A stretch of DNA of 64,000 nt from Pseudomonadota bacterium (GCA_016202695.1 JACQOE010000063.1:1-64000), one strand, 5' to 3'. Shown: positions 1-9,973, counted from the first letter of the stretch. The notes: a model not told the origin generated them from the letters alone. Numbers and translations are program-made.

Positions 1-1858
1 GGAAGGTCAGCACGTCGCCCGAATGATGAAGGTCAATCGAGCCCTTGAGCCCGTAGTTCGACTTGACCACCTCCAGCGTCCGGCCCGTTCCCTTGTCGTG
101 TGCCTTGAGGAGGAGGCGGTTCCGGTAGGCTGCATTGCCCGCCGTAGAGCCGGAGTAATAGGAGCCGTCCGCCATGCTTGCCTTGGACGGGTGACGGGTC
201 AGAAGCGTGGTCGTTCCGAAATCGGCGCTGAAGCCCCCGAGCACGCGCTTGGCAAGCGTGTTCTGGGGGAGCCGCTTGTTTTCGTCCATTACGGCAATGT
301 CCGAAATGGTGTCGAGGCCCATAAAGACCGGTTCCCGATAGGCTGCCAGCCTCGACCGGAGGGGTTCATAGAACGGGCCGGGAGTCCATCCGCCGGAGTC
401 TTCGATCACGGCCAGCGTCGAGTCACTTCCGGGGCGGCACCACACCTCCAGCGGCAAGTCCTCCAGCCTGACCCCGAGATAGCCGCACACCTTCTCCAGG
501 CGTGCCTTGACCTCTCCCTTGCCATCCTCGCACAAGACCAGAAGGACCCTATGCTGGCGGACCTCGCGACCGAACAACGGCACGCCACCGGCAACGGCGA
601 CTCCAATCTGGAGAAGCGCCTGGGTCTTGCCGATTCCGCCGTCGCCGTCGAGGCTGTTGACGTGGCCCTCCAGGATCATGTCGCGCCAGAGGTGCGGCAC
701 GCGGGGGAAGTCGCCAGCGGCCAACTCCGCCGCCGTCAACGGCCTGTCGTCTTCCTCCGGCTCCTCGACCGGCTCCAACTTCCGGGCCGCTCCGCCTTCG
801 ATCACCCGGAGGCCCTGACCCGCGTAGTAACGTGCAATTGCTGGCACCTGGGGAGCGCGCACGGCCTCCAGTTCCTCGCCGGCATAGGCGCGCGCCGGTC
901 CCGTGTATCCGTTACGGCGTGCCTCCTCGACAAGACTTCCGAGACCCTTCCGCTGGCCGGAGTAACGGCCAATGCTCGCGACGGCGCGGGCTACATCGTC
1001 CGGCCCCTCATAGTTGGCCGGATCATGATCGGCGGAGAGTTCGCCCGCGCTCCAGGCGACGGCCAGGGCGTCACGGTCGAAATCCTCGACGGGCTCGCCG
1101 TCGCAATCGACCAAGGGGGACTCCATGATCACGCCCAACCATCCGATCCACTCGACGCGCGGGCAAGCCGGGTCAACGTGCGCCAGCATGTCGCGAAGCA
1201 TGTCGGGAGTAACGGGCGCGTCACCCTCGACCGGACGCACCTCGCGGGGCGTATCGTCCAAGTCGCCCGTCACCTCCAGGTCCTCCGCGCCGATCTCCTC
1301 CAGCGCATCACGGGCGACACTGGCGGCCCGCCGAATGTCGCGGCGGCTCACTGCCTCCAGGTCCTCCAGGCGCGTCTCCAGCGGATCGCCGGACGGCCAG
1401 CGGTACGGCTTGCCGGTGTCGGGGTGCGGACCATATGCCGCCACCTGCTGACCAAGGCCCAAGACCTCGACCAAAAGGCGCGGCTTGGCTTCGCCAGGGA
1501 GCCGTCCAGTAACGGAAATCTTGCGCAACGGCTCCTCCGCGTTGAAGTAGCAGAGGGCGACTCCCTTCCGCCCGTAGCGCCTCGCGTCGGTCACCCCAAG
1601 AACGCCCGCGATGGCATCGGCCACGGCTTCCGCGTGCGCTGCATCCTCCAGGTCAATGTCGAACACGGCCAGCCTGCCGGTGCGCAAGCCGGTATTGCCG
1701 CCGCGCGGATTCTCATTCTCCCATGCGGCCAGACGTTCGGCGCTGATTGCGCCAGTCTGCCAGTACTTCGAAATAGGAACCTTGCCGTTCAAGATGATCG
1801 GTTCGAATCCGTGCTCCAGAAGACGGCGGCGGGCTTCGGGGGTGTAGCCGGTGCGCAT
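1..1858 (-). CDS. Bifunctional DNA primase/polymerase (Prim-Pol) plus RepA-like AAA ATPase, 3' end beyond the window
   Basis: Hand translation of the minus strand from ATG at 1858 stays open to position 1: MRTGYTPEARRRLLEHGFEPIILNGKVPISKYWQTG...VFDIDLEDAAHAEAVADAI...; Walker A SLDGDGGIGKTQALLQIGVAVAGG; then VLLVLCEDGKGEVKARL and FMGLDTISDIAVMDENK. Absent from the ORF track because no stop codon lies in the window. Confidence 0.88.
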   Translation of the reverse strand, partial: MRTGYTPEARRRLLEHGFEPIILNGKVPISKYWQTGAISAERLAAWENENPRGGNTGLRTGRLAVFDIDLEDAAHAEAVADAIAGVLGVTDARRYGRKGVALCYFNAEEPLRKISVTGRLPGEAKPRLLVEVLGLGQQVAAYGPHPDTGKPYRWPSGDPLETRLEDLEAVSRRDIRRAASVARDALEEIGAEDLEVTGDLDDTPREVRPVEGDAPVTPDMLRDMLAHVDPACPRVEWIGWLGVIMESPLVDCDGEPVEDFDRDALAVAWSAGELSADHDPANYEGPDDVARAVASIGRYSGQRKGLGSLVEEARRNGYTGPARAYAGEELEAVRAPQVPAIARYYAGQGLRVIEGGAARKLEPVEEPEEDDRPLTAAELAAGDFPRVPHLWRDMILEGHVNSLDGDGGIGKTQALLQIGVAVAGGVPLFGREVRQHRVLLVLCEDGKGEVKARLEKVCGYLGVRLEDLPLEVWCRPGSDSTLAVIEDSGGWTPGPFYEPLRSRLAAYREPVFMGLDTISDIAVMDENKRLPQNTLAKRVLGGFSADFGTTTLLTRHPSKASMADGSYYSGSTAGNAAYRNRLLLKAHDKGTGRTLEVVKSNYGLKGSIDLHHSGDVLTF

Positions 1859-1861
1859 GGT

Positions 1862-2338
1862 CTAACCCTCCCCATTCCCAGCGGACAGCGCCCGGTCAAT
1901 CAACGCATCGACGAAATGGCTACGCTGGGCACGCGGAACGCAACCAAGGCCGTCATAACCGTGTGTGGCCAGGACCTCGCGAAGGTCGCGGGCGGTCAGA
2001 TTGCCGTCCGCCATCACGTGCGCAATCTGCTGGCGGAACTTGTCGGAGATTGCCCTGGACCGCTTCGGGCGGCCACGCTTCCGGTTGACTGGCGCTGTAA
2101 CCTCCGCTGCGCTGGCCGCCGCATCACTGCGCGGCCTGCCCGGCTTCCGACCCTTGGGCCGCGTCCCGTTCCGCCACTCCAGCAACGATCCGCGCTCGAA
2201 TACCAGCGGCCATCCGCGCAACTCGCGGAACTGGACGCGCTTCGGGCCACGGCCACGATTGCAAAGTGTCGAAAGGTATCCTTCGTCGAGGCCCACCAAG
2301 GCGGCGGCCTCTGTCATGTTCAGAAAGGCATAGGGCAT
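1862..2338 (-). CDS. Excisionase/AlpA-like helix-turn-helix DNA-binding protein of an integrated element
   Basis: MPYAFLNMTEAAALVGLDEGYLSTLCNRGRGPKRVQFRELRGWPLVFERGSLLEWRNGT: MerR/excisionase-like HTH. Ends 3 bp before the Prim-Pol start, so operonic. Confidence 0.7.
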   Translation of the reverse strand: MPYAFLNMTEAAALVGLDEGYLSTLCNRGRGPKRVQFRELRGWPLVFERGSLLEWRNGTRPKGRKPGRPRSDAAASAAEVTAPVNRKRGRPKRSRAISDKFRQQIAHVMADGNLTARDLREVLATHGYDGLGCVPRAQRSHFVDALIDRALSAGNGEG

Positions 2339-2525
2339 GGCACCGTCTCCCGTTTGCGAACCAGACGGGAGACGGGCAATAAAAATGGCCGCGATCCGTC
2401 CGGCAGTAAGCCGTAGGTCCGCGACCCGTTTCCGGGACTATGCCCAGCCGTGATCACTTCATCTCGAATGTGCGCGAACCCTACCACGAACCGGCGCGGG
2501 TGTCAAGTTTCCCATTGATATTTAA

Positions 2526-2611
2526 GGGTTTTTCTGACCACGGCGGCGGTCGTTAGAACCGCTCTAAGGTACGGCGGCGGTCAGAAAAACCCGGGTCAAT
2601 CGAAAATAACA
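2526..2611. mobile_element. Terminal segment of an inserted element (IS21-like end?) with 14-bp perfect inverted repeat
   Basis: GGGTTTTTCTGACC (2526-2539) / GGTCAGAAAAACCC (2579-2592). On the minus strand the element side begins TGTTATTTTCGATTGACCCGGGTTTTTCTGACC directly after the last comM-like codons. Confidence 0.6.
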
Positions 2612-3251
2612 GTAGGAGGTTGTGGGCGCCGGCGGCGGCGATCTCCAGCGCCCGCTTGGCCGTCTCCTGGCCCTTGATGTCGCGGAGGTCCGCATAGGCG
2701 CCGTCGTCCTCGGCGAGGCGGGGCGCCGGCGGCGAGAGCACCTGCGTGCCCTTGAAGTGATTGATGAGGGCGAGAAGGCTCGGCGCGGCCAGGATCTCGA
2801 TCTCGCCCGCCCACGCCGCCTCGCCGCCCTGCGCCGCCGGGCAGATGAGCCCGCGCCCGGCCCCGCTCGCCGCCAGCGCCGCCGGCAGCACCCCGGCGAC
2901 GGCGGCGATGCCGCCGTCGAGGCCGAGCTCGCCCAGGGCCGAGAAGCCGGCGACCTCGTCCTCGGGCAGGATCCCCATGACGGCAAGGAGGCCGAGCGCG
3001 ATCGGCAGGTCGAAATGGCTCCCCTCCTTGGCGAGGTCGGCAGGCGCAAGGTTGACGGTGATCCGCTTCGGCGGCAGCGCGAGACCGAGGGCGTGGAGTG
3101 CGGCCCGCACCCGCTCGCGGCTCTCGCCCACCGCCTTGTCGGGGAGCCCGACGATGGTGAAGGCGGGCAACCCGGCCGCGACCTGGACCTGGACGTCGAC
3201 CGCGAGGACCTCGATCCCCTGGAAGGCGACGGTTGCGACCCGGGCGACCAC
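2612..3251 (-). pseudogene. comM: 5' part of comM/yifB (Mg-chelatase-like AAA ATPase) interrupted by insertion
   Basis: MVARVATVAFQGIEVLAVDVQVQVAAGLPAFTIVGLPDKAVGESRERVRAAL...DLRDIKGQETAKRALEIAAAGAHNLLL, then homology stops before the expected Walker A (GPPGSGKS). Confidence 0.9.
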
Positions 3252-3252
3252 C

Positions 3253-4137
3253 TCAGGCCCCCTTGCGCCCGATCAGGTTCACCGAGCAGGCCGGCATGAA
3301 CAGGCGCGAAAGCGTGATTTTCTTCCCCGGCCGGTCCTCGAACATGTCCTGCTCGGGCGGCTGGTCGAGGACGAGCTGGAAGAGATTCCGCTCGATCCGG
3401 CAGGTGCGGGGATCGTGAACTGGCGCGCCGTTGAGCAGCAGGCGGTAGCCGGTATCCTCGCGCGCGCCGGTATAGAACTCGAGTTCGAAGGCGACCCGCG
3501 CGAAGAGCGTATGCACGCCGGAGAACGACATCCGCCAGTAGTCCTCGGGGAAGGGGTGATAGCCTTGCACCCAGGGCACGGCGACGATGAGTAACCCGCC
3601 CGGCCGAAGCAGGAACTCCAGGTTTCGCGCCGCCTGCCAGGGGTTGGGGACGTGCCCCAGCACGTGCCGGCAGATCACCGCATCGGCGGTGTTTATTTTG
3701 CATCGCCGCCGGATCTCGTGCACGCCCACCGAGATGTCGCACACCGCGTCCACGTTGGGGCCTGCCTCGGAGTCGAGGCCGACGAAGCGGCAGAGCGGAA
3801 ACAGATCCCGACAATGGCCGCTTCGATCGACGATGCTTACCTTGCTGCCAACGTGAAGCACGGTTCCCTGGACCTGGGTGGCGAACGCCCGCATCTCGGC
3901 CCAGAAATCGAAGCTCTCGACGGCGAGCCGGTCGCCGTCGGAGAGTGTCCATTCGTGCAGCCGCGTCGCGGGCGACGACAGCATGGCCGTCTGGCCGGAG
4001 TCAGTGGAGACGGCGCAGTCTAGCGCACCCGGCGCCGAAGCGGGAAATGGCGTTGCGCGTCGCGGTGCGCCGGGGGCGGTCTGGACAGGCTCCCGGGGAA
4101 AAAGGATAATTTGCAAAAAACGGTTTCGTTCTCGCAA
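3253..4137 (-). CDS. SAM-dependent methyltransferase (type 11)
   Basis: VLHVGSKVSIVDRSGHCRDLFPLCRFVGLDSEAGPNVDAVCDI...ICRHVLGHVPNPWQAARNLEFLLRPGGLLIVAVPW. True start may be downstream. Confidence 0.75.
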   Translation of the reverse strand: MRERNRFLQIILFPREPVQTAPGAPRRATPFPASAPGALDCAVSTDSGQTAMLSSPATRLHEWTLSDGDRLAVESFDFWAEMRAFATQVQGTVLHVGSKVSIVDRSGHCRDLFPLCRFVGLDSEAGPNVDAVCDISVGVHEIRRRCKINTADAVICRHVLGHVPNPWQAARNLEFLLRPGGLLIVAVPWVQGYHPFPEDYWRMSFSGVHTLFARVAFELEFYTGAREDTGYRLLLNGAPVHDPRTCRIERNLFQLVLDQPPEQDMFEDRPGKKITLSRLFMPACSVNLIGRKGA

Positions 4138-4152
4138 CGAGAGGGTTGAGCC

Positions 4153-4986
4153 ATGAGGCGGTTGGTTGTCGCCCCGCTGAGTGCTTTGTGCGTCGTCGTT
4201 TGGTCCCTCGCCGCTCTTGGCCAGGGTCAGGGTCCGCTACGGGGTCAGCCCGTCTTCGCCGCCGATTCGACGCCGGGCGAGGCCGATGTCGAGCGCCTGC
4301 TGGTCGGGACCTGGACCATTCAGGTCGGCAACCAGGAGCGCACCCGCACCCTCGAGATTCGCGACCTGAAGCAAGAGGGGAAGGAGTTCGTCGCCGAAAG
4401 CGTCTACGGCTACACTGGCGGCAACCCGAAGCCGATCCCGATGCGGGTCGTGGTCGAGCGCGGCGTGGTGTCGATGGACCTCACCTCGCCGGCCGGCTCG
4501 CGAATCGAGGCCCGGTCCCTCGGCCCCGGACACTTCGCCGGCTACATGCAGACCGAGCAGGGGCGGCGGTTCAGAGCCATCCTCACGCTGACCCCGGAAG
4601 AGGACGTAAAGCTCCCCCCCGGCCAGCGCGGCAAGCAGATCACCCTCGTCTATGTGAGCGCCAACAACTGCCCCACCTGCCAGCGGTGGTCGGGCGGGGC
4701 GAAGGGCGCCGGCCCGGCGAAGTCGAAGCGGGACTTCCTGGAAATGGCCGAGGGCAAGGCGATCACGTTCCGCCAGATCGACGCGCCGAACTACATGGAC
4801 ACCGCCTACGACCCCGCCTGGCCGGCCGACCTCAAGTGGGTGAAGGAGCAGACCAACGTCCGCTCGGGCACGCCGCGGTTCATTCTGATCGTCGACGGCA
4901 AGATCGTCACCAACGCCCGCCGCACCGGCAGCCTCCCCGAGAAGATCATGCCGAAGATTCGCCAGCTCGCGGGACTCGCCTCGTGA
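4153..4986 (+). CDS. Exported thioredoxin-fold-like protein with CPTC motif
   Basis: N-terminal signal-like segment; ITLVYVSANNCPTCQRWSGGAKGAG...RFILIVDGKIV. Confidence 0.6.
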   Translation: MRRLVVAPLSALCVVVWSLAALGQGQGPLRGQPVFAADSTPGEADVERLLVGTWTIQVGNQERTRTLEIRDLKQEGKEFVAESVYGYTGGNPKPIPMRVVVERGVVSMDLTSPAGSRIEARSLGPGHFAGYMQTEQGRRFRAILTLTPEEDVKLPPGQRGKQITLVYVSANNCPTCQRWSGGAKGAGPAKSKRDFLEMAEGKAITFRQIDAPNYMDTAYDPAWPADLKWVKEQTNVRSGTPRFILIVDGKIVTNARRTGSLPEKIMPKIRQLAGLAS

Positions 4987-5798
4987 GGGCGGCGCTCGCC
5001 GGGCTGATCACGCTTCTGGTCCTGGCGGGGGGCGGCGCTGAGGCGCGCGCGCCGGCCTGGACCGAGCACCAGGGCGTCTCCTTCCGGCTGATCGCCGCGA
5101 CCGCCAGCGTCGGGCCCACGCGCGACCTCCTCGTCGGCCTCCAGGTCCGGCTCCTGCCGGGCTGGAAGTTCTTCTGGCGCGCGCCGGGGCCGAGCGGGAT
5201 CGCCCCGCGGTTCGATGGCTCGGGCTCGACCAACGTCAAGGCGATGACCGTCCTGTGGCCGGCGCCGCGGCGCCTCGATGCGGCGCCCGCGCTTGGCGAC
5301 GGGATCGTCGGCTATGAGCGCGAGGTGGTGCTGCCGATCCTTGTGGTGCCCGCTAGGCCCGGCGCGGCGGTGGCGCTCCGCCTGGCGATCGACTACGCCG
5401 TCTGCGGCCCGGTTTGCATCCCCGATCACACCGACCTTGCCCTCGATCTTCCGGCCGGCACCGGCGCGCGGGGGCCCGAAGGCTCGCAGATCGACCGGCA
5501 TCTCGCGCGGGTGCCGAAGGCGGCCCCTCCCAGCGCCATCCGCGCCCGGCGCGACGGCGCGGCGCTGGTCGTCGAGGTTTCGGGCGCCGCCGCCCTCCGC
5601 CGCCCCGACCTGTTCGTCGACGCCGGGCCCGCGGTGCCGTTCGGCGCCCCCGTCGTCACCCTTGGCGCCGACCGGCGGAGCGCGCTCTTTCGCCTGGCCC
5701 CGAGCCGAGCCGCGGCGGGGGCATTGCCCGCGCGGATTACGGTTACGCTCGTCGACGGCGCGCGCGCGATCGAGGGAACCGTGCCGATCCGGCCCTAG
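4983..5798 (+). CDS. DsbD N-terminal-domain-like secreted protein
   Basis: GTG start overlaps the previous stop (GTGA). WTEHQGVSFRLIAATASVGPTRDLLVGLQVRLLPGWKFFWRAPGPSGIAPRF...DYAVCGPVCIPDHTDLALDLPAG. The track's 550-aa ORF starts out of context upstream. Confidence 0.75.
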   Translation: MRAALAGLITLLVLAGGGAEARAPAWTEHQGVSFRLIAATASVGPTRDLLVGLQVRLLPGWKFFWRAPGPSGIAPRFDGSGSTNVKAMTVLWPAPRRLDAAPALGDGIVGYEREVVLPILVVPARPGAAVALRLAIDYAVCGPVCIPDHTDLALDLPAGTGARGPEGSQIDRHLARVPKAAPPSAIRARRDGAALVVEVSGAAALRRPDLFVDAGPAVPFGAPVVTLGADRRSALFRLAPSRAAAGALPARITVTLVDGARAIEGTVPIRP

Positions 5799-6008
5799 CG
5801 GGGGGCTTCGATGCCGGTCCGGCGGTTGTCCCGGGGCCCCCAAGGCGGTTAAGAAAGGGGCGGGCGGGAAGGGATCGGCGGCGGCGGAGGACGGGCGGTG
5901 GATGCGGACCCGGACCGAGACGATCGGGCGCCGGCCGCACCCTCCGGCCCGGCGGTGGCGCTGCCGCGGCTCCCTCCCGTCGTCATCTGCGTCCGGAATC
6001 GAACCTGA

Positions 6009-6782
6009 ATGAGTCTCCCGCCCGCCTTCCGCTTCATCATCGTCGCTGGCATGCCGCGCTCGGGCTCGATGTGGACCTACAACGTCGCCCGCGGCCTTCT
6101 CGCCGCCGCCGGCCGGCGGGTCGAGCCCACCGTCGTCCCCCAGCGGGACGACGAGATGGTGGCGCTCCTCGGCCAGGCGCACGCCCATCCGGACGACGCC
6201 GTCTGCTGCCTCAAGATCCACTCGCGCCTCCGGCGCCTTCCGTCCGACGCCAGGCTGATCGTGAACATCCGCGACGTGCGCGACGCGATGATCTCCTACA
6301 TGCGCTTCATGCATGCGGACTTCGAGCGGGGCCTCAAGGCCGTCGAGGGGATGATGGCGCTGACCGACCACTACGTCGCGCTTGGCGGCGCCGAGCGTCT
6401 CATCGTCCGTTACGAGAGCATCGTCGCCGAGCCGCGGCCGACGCTCGCCGCGATCGCCCGCTTCCTCGGGCTCTCCCTCGGTAGGAAGGCGCTGCTCGCG
6501 GTCGAGCGCGAGTGGTCGAAGGCGAGCATCAAGGAGAAGATCGCCCGCGCCGAGCGAGACCTGATGGAGCGCCGGCGCGAGGGCGGCCCCCTTCGCGCCA
6601 TCGATGTGGCCGCCAACGTCGACGGGACCTTCCGGGTTTACGACCCGGCGACCGGCTTCCAGTCCGGGCACATCGCCGGCGACGGCGCCAAGGGCTGGCG
6701 CGAGCTTCTCGATCCGGCGCAACGCGAGCGGCTGCTCGTCCTCACCCGCCCCTGGCTCGAGCGCCACGGGATTCCGGCCTGA
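6009..6782 (+). CDS. Sulfotransferase-family protein
   Basis: IIVAGMPRSGSMWTYNVARG (PAPS 5'-phosphosulfate loop); NIRDVRDAMISYMRF; LIVRYESIVAEP. Confidence 0.75.
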   Translation: MSLPPAFRFIIVAGMPRSGSMWTYNVARGLLAAAGRRVEPTVVPQRDDEMVALLGQAHAHPDDAVCCLKIHSRLRRLPSDARLIVNIRDVRDAMISYMRFMHADFERGLKAVEGMMALTDHYVALGGAERLIVRYESIVAEPRPTLAAIARFLGLSLGRKALLAVEREWSKASIKEKIARAERDLMERRREGGPLRAIDVAANVDGTFRVYDPATGFQSGHIAGDGAKGWRELLDPAQRERLLVLTRPWLERHGIPA

Positions 6783-6794
6783 GCGCCGGCCGGC

Positions 6795-7760
6795 TCAGGT
6801 CGGACGCGGTCCGGCGCGGGCGGCGTGGCGCTCCTCGATCGCGTCCCAGATGCGGGATTCGAGACTGACGTTGTCGAAGCGATTGATCTCCTGCAGCCCG
6901 GTCGGCGATGTGACGTTGATCTCGGTGAGAAACTCGTCGATCACGTCGATGCCGACGAAGATCAGCCCGCGCTCCGCGAGCGCCGGGCCGATCGCGGCGC
7001 AGATTTCGCGCTCGCGCTCCGACAGCGCCGCCTTCATCGCCGTGCCGCCGACGTGCAGGTTGGCGCGCGCTTCGCCCGGGGCCGGAACGCGGGTGATCGC
7101 CCCGGCCGCCTGTCCGTCGATCAGGATGATGCGCTTGTCGCCCTCGCGCACCAGCGGAATGTACTTCTGCACCATGATCGGCTCGCGATAGAGCTGGGTG
7201 AACATCTCGAGCAGCGCGTTCAGGTTCTCGTCCTCGGGCGCGAGGTGGAAGACGCCGGCGCCGCCGCCGCCGAACAGCGGCTTGATCACGATGTCCCCGA
7301 ACTCGCGGCGGAAGGCGAGGATCTCCTCGCGTGAGGAGGTGATGAGGGTGGGCGGCATCAGCTCCGGGAAATGGGTGACGAACAGCTTCTCCGGGGCGTT
7401 GCGCACCTGCACCGGATCGTTCACCACCAGGGTCTGGCGCGGCAGGTGCTCGAGGAGATGGGTGGCGGTGATGTAGGCCATGTCGAAGGGCGGATCCTGG
7501 CGCATCAGCACCACGTCCATGGCGGCGAGATCCAGGGCCACCGGCGCTCCCAGCGTGAAGTGATCGCCCTTGACCCGCCGAACGGTGAGCGGCCGCGCCT
7601 TCGCGCCCAGGCGGCCATTGCGGAAGGCCAGGTTCTGCGGCAGGTAGTGGAACAGCCCGTGGCCGCGCCGCTGCGCCTCGAGGGCGAGGGCAAAGGTCGA
7701 GTCGGCATCGATGTCGATCCGCTCGATCGGGTCCATCTGGATCGCGACGGCAAGACTCAT
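6795..7760 (-). CDS. gshB: Glutathione synthetase
   Basis: [44 protein letters not shown]...[18 protein letters not shown]...[25 protein letters not shown]. Start placed at 7760, not the ORF-track start 7949. Confidence 0.95.
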   Translation of the reverse strand: MSLAVAIQMDPIERIDIDADSTFALALEAQRRGHGLFHYLPQNLAFRNGRLGAKARPLTVRRVKGDHFTLGAPVALDLAAMDVVLMRQDPPFDMAYITATHLLEHLPRQTLVVNDPVQVRNAPEKLFVTHFPELMPPTLITSSREEILAFRREFGDIVIKPLFGGGGAGVFHLAPEDENLNALLEMFTQLYREPIMVQKYIPLVREGDKRIILIDGQAAGAITRVPAPGEARANLHVGGTAMKAALSEREREICAAIGPALAERGLIFVGIDVIDEFLTEINVTSPTGLQEINRFDNVSLESRIWDAIEERHAARAGPRPT

Positions 7761-7798
7761 CGCACCCTCCCCCGGGACGTCCGCCGGCCCGCCCGGCC

Positions 7799-8650
7799 TC
7801 AGTTCAGCCGGTTCCTGAGTTCCTGGATCATGATCGAGGCCTGGTAGCGCGAGCGGTCGCTGGGCGAGCGGCGAACGAACTGCTCGAGGGCGCCGATCGC
7901 CGCCTGCAGGTTGTCGAGCCGGGCGTGCAGCGTCCCCGCCTCGCGCCACAGGTCCGGAACCTCGGGCGCGAACATCAGCATCCGCTTGACGACCAGGAGC
8001 GCGCCTTCGATCCGCCCAAGGCGCAGCAGGCGGAGCTTGATGTTGTTCTGCAACCTGAGCAGCACGTCGCGGTTGCTCACCGCGGCGGTGTGCGCGGGCG
8101 TGAGCTCCGCCTTCTCGCCGGCGACCGTCTTGATGAGCTGGCGCAGCGCCGGCACGTCGAGCCGTCGGCCGCCGTTGAAGGGATCGAGGACCACGGCGCT
8201 TTCCGAATCGCGCACCCGGACCAGGAAATGGCCTGGGAAGTTGAGCCCCTCGGCGACGAAGCCGAGCCCGTTGGCGATGTGGATGTAGAGGATGCCCAGC
8301 GCCACCGGCAGCCCCTTGCGGCGGTCGATCAGGCGGATGAGATTGGCGTTCTGCAGGTCGTCGTAGGTGAGCTCATCGCCGGCGTATCCGTAACGCTCGT
8401 GGATCACGAAGGTGAGCGCCTCGGCGGCCAGCGCCACACTCGGGGGACGGCCCCCTGCGCGGCGCAGCAACTCCTCGCGCGCCTCGACGACCAGGCGCGC
8501 GAGGTGGGCGCGATATCGCTCCAGCGGCACCCGCGGGCGGTCGATCTGGGCGAGCGCGAGCGCGGCCTCGGCGAGAGCGATGTCGGGATCGGGTTGGCCG
8601 GCGATTCGGCGGAGGAGCGACTCGGCCTCCGCCTCGGTGAGGTAGGTCAT
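7799..8650 (-). CDS. SirB1-family transglutaminase-like/TPR protein
   Basis: [46 protein letters not shown]...VVLDPFNGG. Confidence 0.85.
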   Translation of the reverse strand: MTYLTEAEAESLLRRIAGQPDPDIALAEAALALAQIDRPRVPLERYRAHLARLVVEAREELLRRAGGRPPSVALAAEALTFVIHERYGYAGDELTYDDLQNANLIRLIDRRKGLPVALGILYIHIANGLGFVAEGLNFPGHFLVRVRDSESAVVLDPFNGGRRLDVPALRQLIKTVAGEKAELTPAHTAAVSNRDVLLRLQNNIKLRLLRLGRIEGALLVVKRMLMFAPEVPDLWREAGTLHARLDNLQAAIGALEQFVRRSPSDRSRYQASIMIQELRNRLN

Positions 8651-9276
8651 GGCCGGCGCGCGCCCTCGCCCTTGAGCCGCACGTAGCTCACCACTTGGCG
8701 CACGTTGCGCAGGTTGCGGGCGTGGTCGATGACCCGGTCGAGCTCGGTCTGGTTCTGGGCCACGCCGATGAGGTAGACGACGCCGTTCACCGTCTCGACG
8801 TTGTAGTTGATCGAGGCGACCGTCTTGTCGAGGAGCAGCTCGGCCGAAAGTCGGGTCGAGATCCAGAGGTCGGTGGCGCGATCGATCAGGCCGCCCTCGT
8901 CGGCGACGCGGATCTCGTTGATGACTTCCTTCACCCCCTCCACCCGCCAGGCGAGCTCCACGGCGTGGATGCGGCCCTCCACCCTGGGCACCGAGCCGGT
9001 CAGCAGCACCCGGCGCTCGCTCACCTCGAGTCCCACCTGCCGGTAGAGGTCGAGCGAGTCCTTGAACAGGAGATCGCTCACCTCGGCGTAGATGCGGGCA
9101 TCGTTCGCGGCGCCCTTGAGTCCGCGCTCCTGGAGCGCCGCCGTGGTGGCGGTGGCTCCGGCGCCGGCGACGATTCCGGCCGGGGCGCAGGCGGCGAGCG
9201 GCAGGACCGCGAGGGCGGCCGCAAACCATCGTGCACCGAGGCGAACACCACGCGGGAGGAACCGTCCGTTCGACAT
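8647..9276 (-). CDS. BON-domain lipoprotein (OsmY/DolP-like)
   Basis: ALAVLPLAACAP lipobox; ERRVLLTGSVPRVEGRIHAVELAWRVEGVKEVINEI and NGVVYLIGVAQNQTELDRVIDHARNLRNVRQVVSYV BON repeats. Confidence 0.85.
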   Translation of the reverse strand: MSNGRFLPRGVRLGARWFAAALAVLPLAACAPAGIVAGAGATATTAALQERGLKGAANDARIYAEVSDLLFKDSLDLYRQVGLEVSERRVLLTGSVPRVEGRIHAVELAWRVEGVKEVINEIRVADEGGLIDRATDLWISTRLSAELLLDKTVASINYNVETVNGVVYLIGVAQNQTELDRVIDHARNLRNVRQVVSYVRLKGEGARRP

Positions 9277-9312
9277 GGGAGCGACTCTAACCCCTCGCCC
9301 CGCGGCCGCGCC

Positions 9313-9583
9313 AGAGCATGATCTTCCCGGATTGAATCGTCTGCGTTGCGTCCCGGCGCGGCGATCCGCAAGGCGCGCCGCGACGGGCGATGCCCGCGCA
9401 TCGGCCGAGCGGCGCAACGCCGCGCCCGCCCGCCGGGGCGCAACCCGCAGGGCCGGGGCCTTTCGCGGCGCAGGGTTCGTCGCCGGGCTCGCCCGTGGCC
9501 CCGCTACGCGCTTCGCCCCGCCCCTGCCGACGCCGCAAAACGCCTCCGGCGCAGACGGTTCAATCCGGGAAGATCAGGCTCTA
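9313..9583. repeat. Miniature inverted-repeat element, copy 1 (~271 bp)
   Basis: Starts AGAGCATGATCTTCCCGGATTGAATCGTCTGCG, ends CGCAGACGGTTCAATCCGGGAAGATCAGGCTCTAG (near-perfect ~32-bp TIR). Interior closely matches 12509-12780. Confidence 0.9.
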
Positions 9584-9973
9584 GACCTCGGGGCGGAAGG
9601 CATCCTTGAGGTGCAGGGGCAGCCGCCAGGGGGCGACCAGCATCACGTCGAAGCGCACCGCGCAGCCGGCGAGTCTCGGCCGGCGGGCGAGGAAGGCAGC
9701 GGCCGCGCGGAGGATGCGCCGGCGCTGGCGGGGGGTGACCGACTCGGCCGCCGCCGCCCGGCTCGCCCGCGCCTTGACCTCGACGAAGGCGAGCACGCCC
9801 CCTCGCCGGGCGACGATATCGAGCTCGCCGACCGGGGTCTGGACCCGGCGGCCGAGCACCCGGTAGCCCCGGCCCCAGAGGGCGAGGACGCAGAGGACCT
9901 CGGCCCAGCGGCCGCGTCCCTCGGCCCGGCGCCGCCGCTCGGCCTGCCCGGGCGCGTCCTCAGCCATCCGCAC
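9581..9973 (-). CDS. YraN/UPF0102-family endonuclease-like protein
   Basis: RWAEVLCVLALWGRGYRVLGRRVQTPVGELDIVARRGGVLAFVEVKARAS. Next to rsmI, as is common. Confidence 0.9.
   Translation of the reverse strand: MRMAEDAPGQAERRRRAEGRGRWAEVLCVLALWGRGYRVLGRRVQTPVGELDIVARRGGVLAFVEVKARASRAAAAESVTPRQRRRILRAAAAFLARRPRLAGCAVRFDVMLVAPWRLPLHLKDAFRPEV

Noticed and set aside
23-2416. 797-aa plus-strand ORF
   Set aside because: Antisense to a minus-strand Prim-Pol/AAA gene and an HTH gene with clear motifs; no domain-like sequence on the plus strand.
2564-3952. 462-aa minus-strand ORF (and similar Arg/Pro-rich long ORFs across the window)
   Set aside because: Out-of-frame with comM and the methyltransferase; low-complexity translation typical of GC-rich shadow frames.
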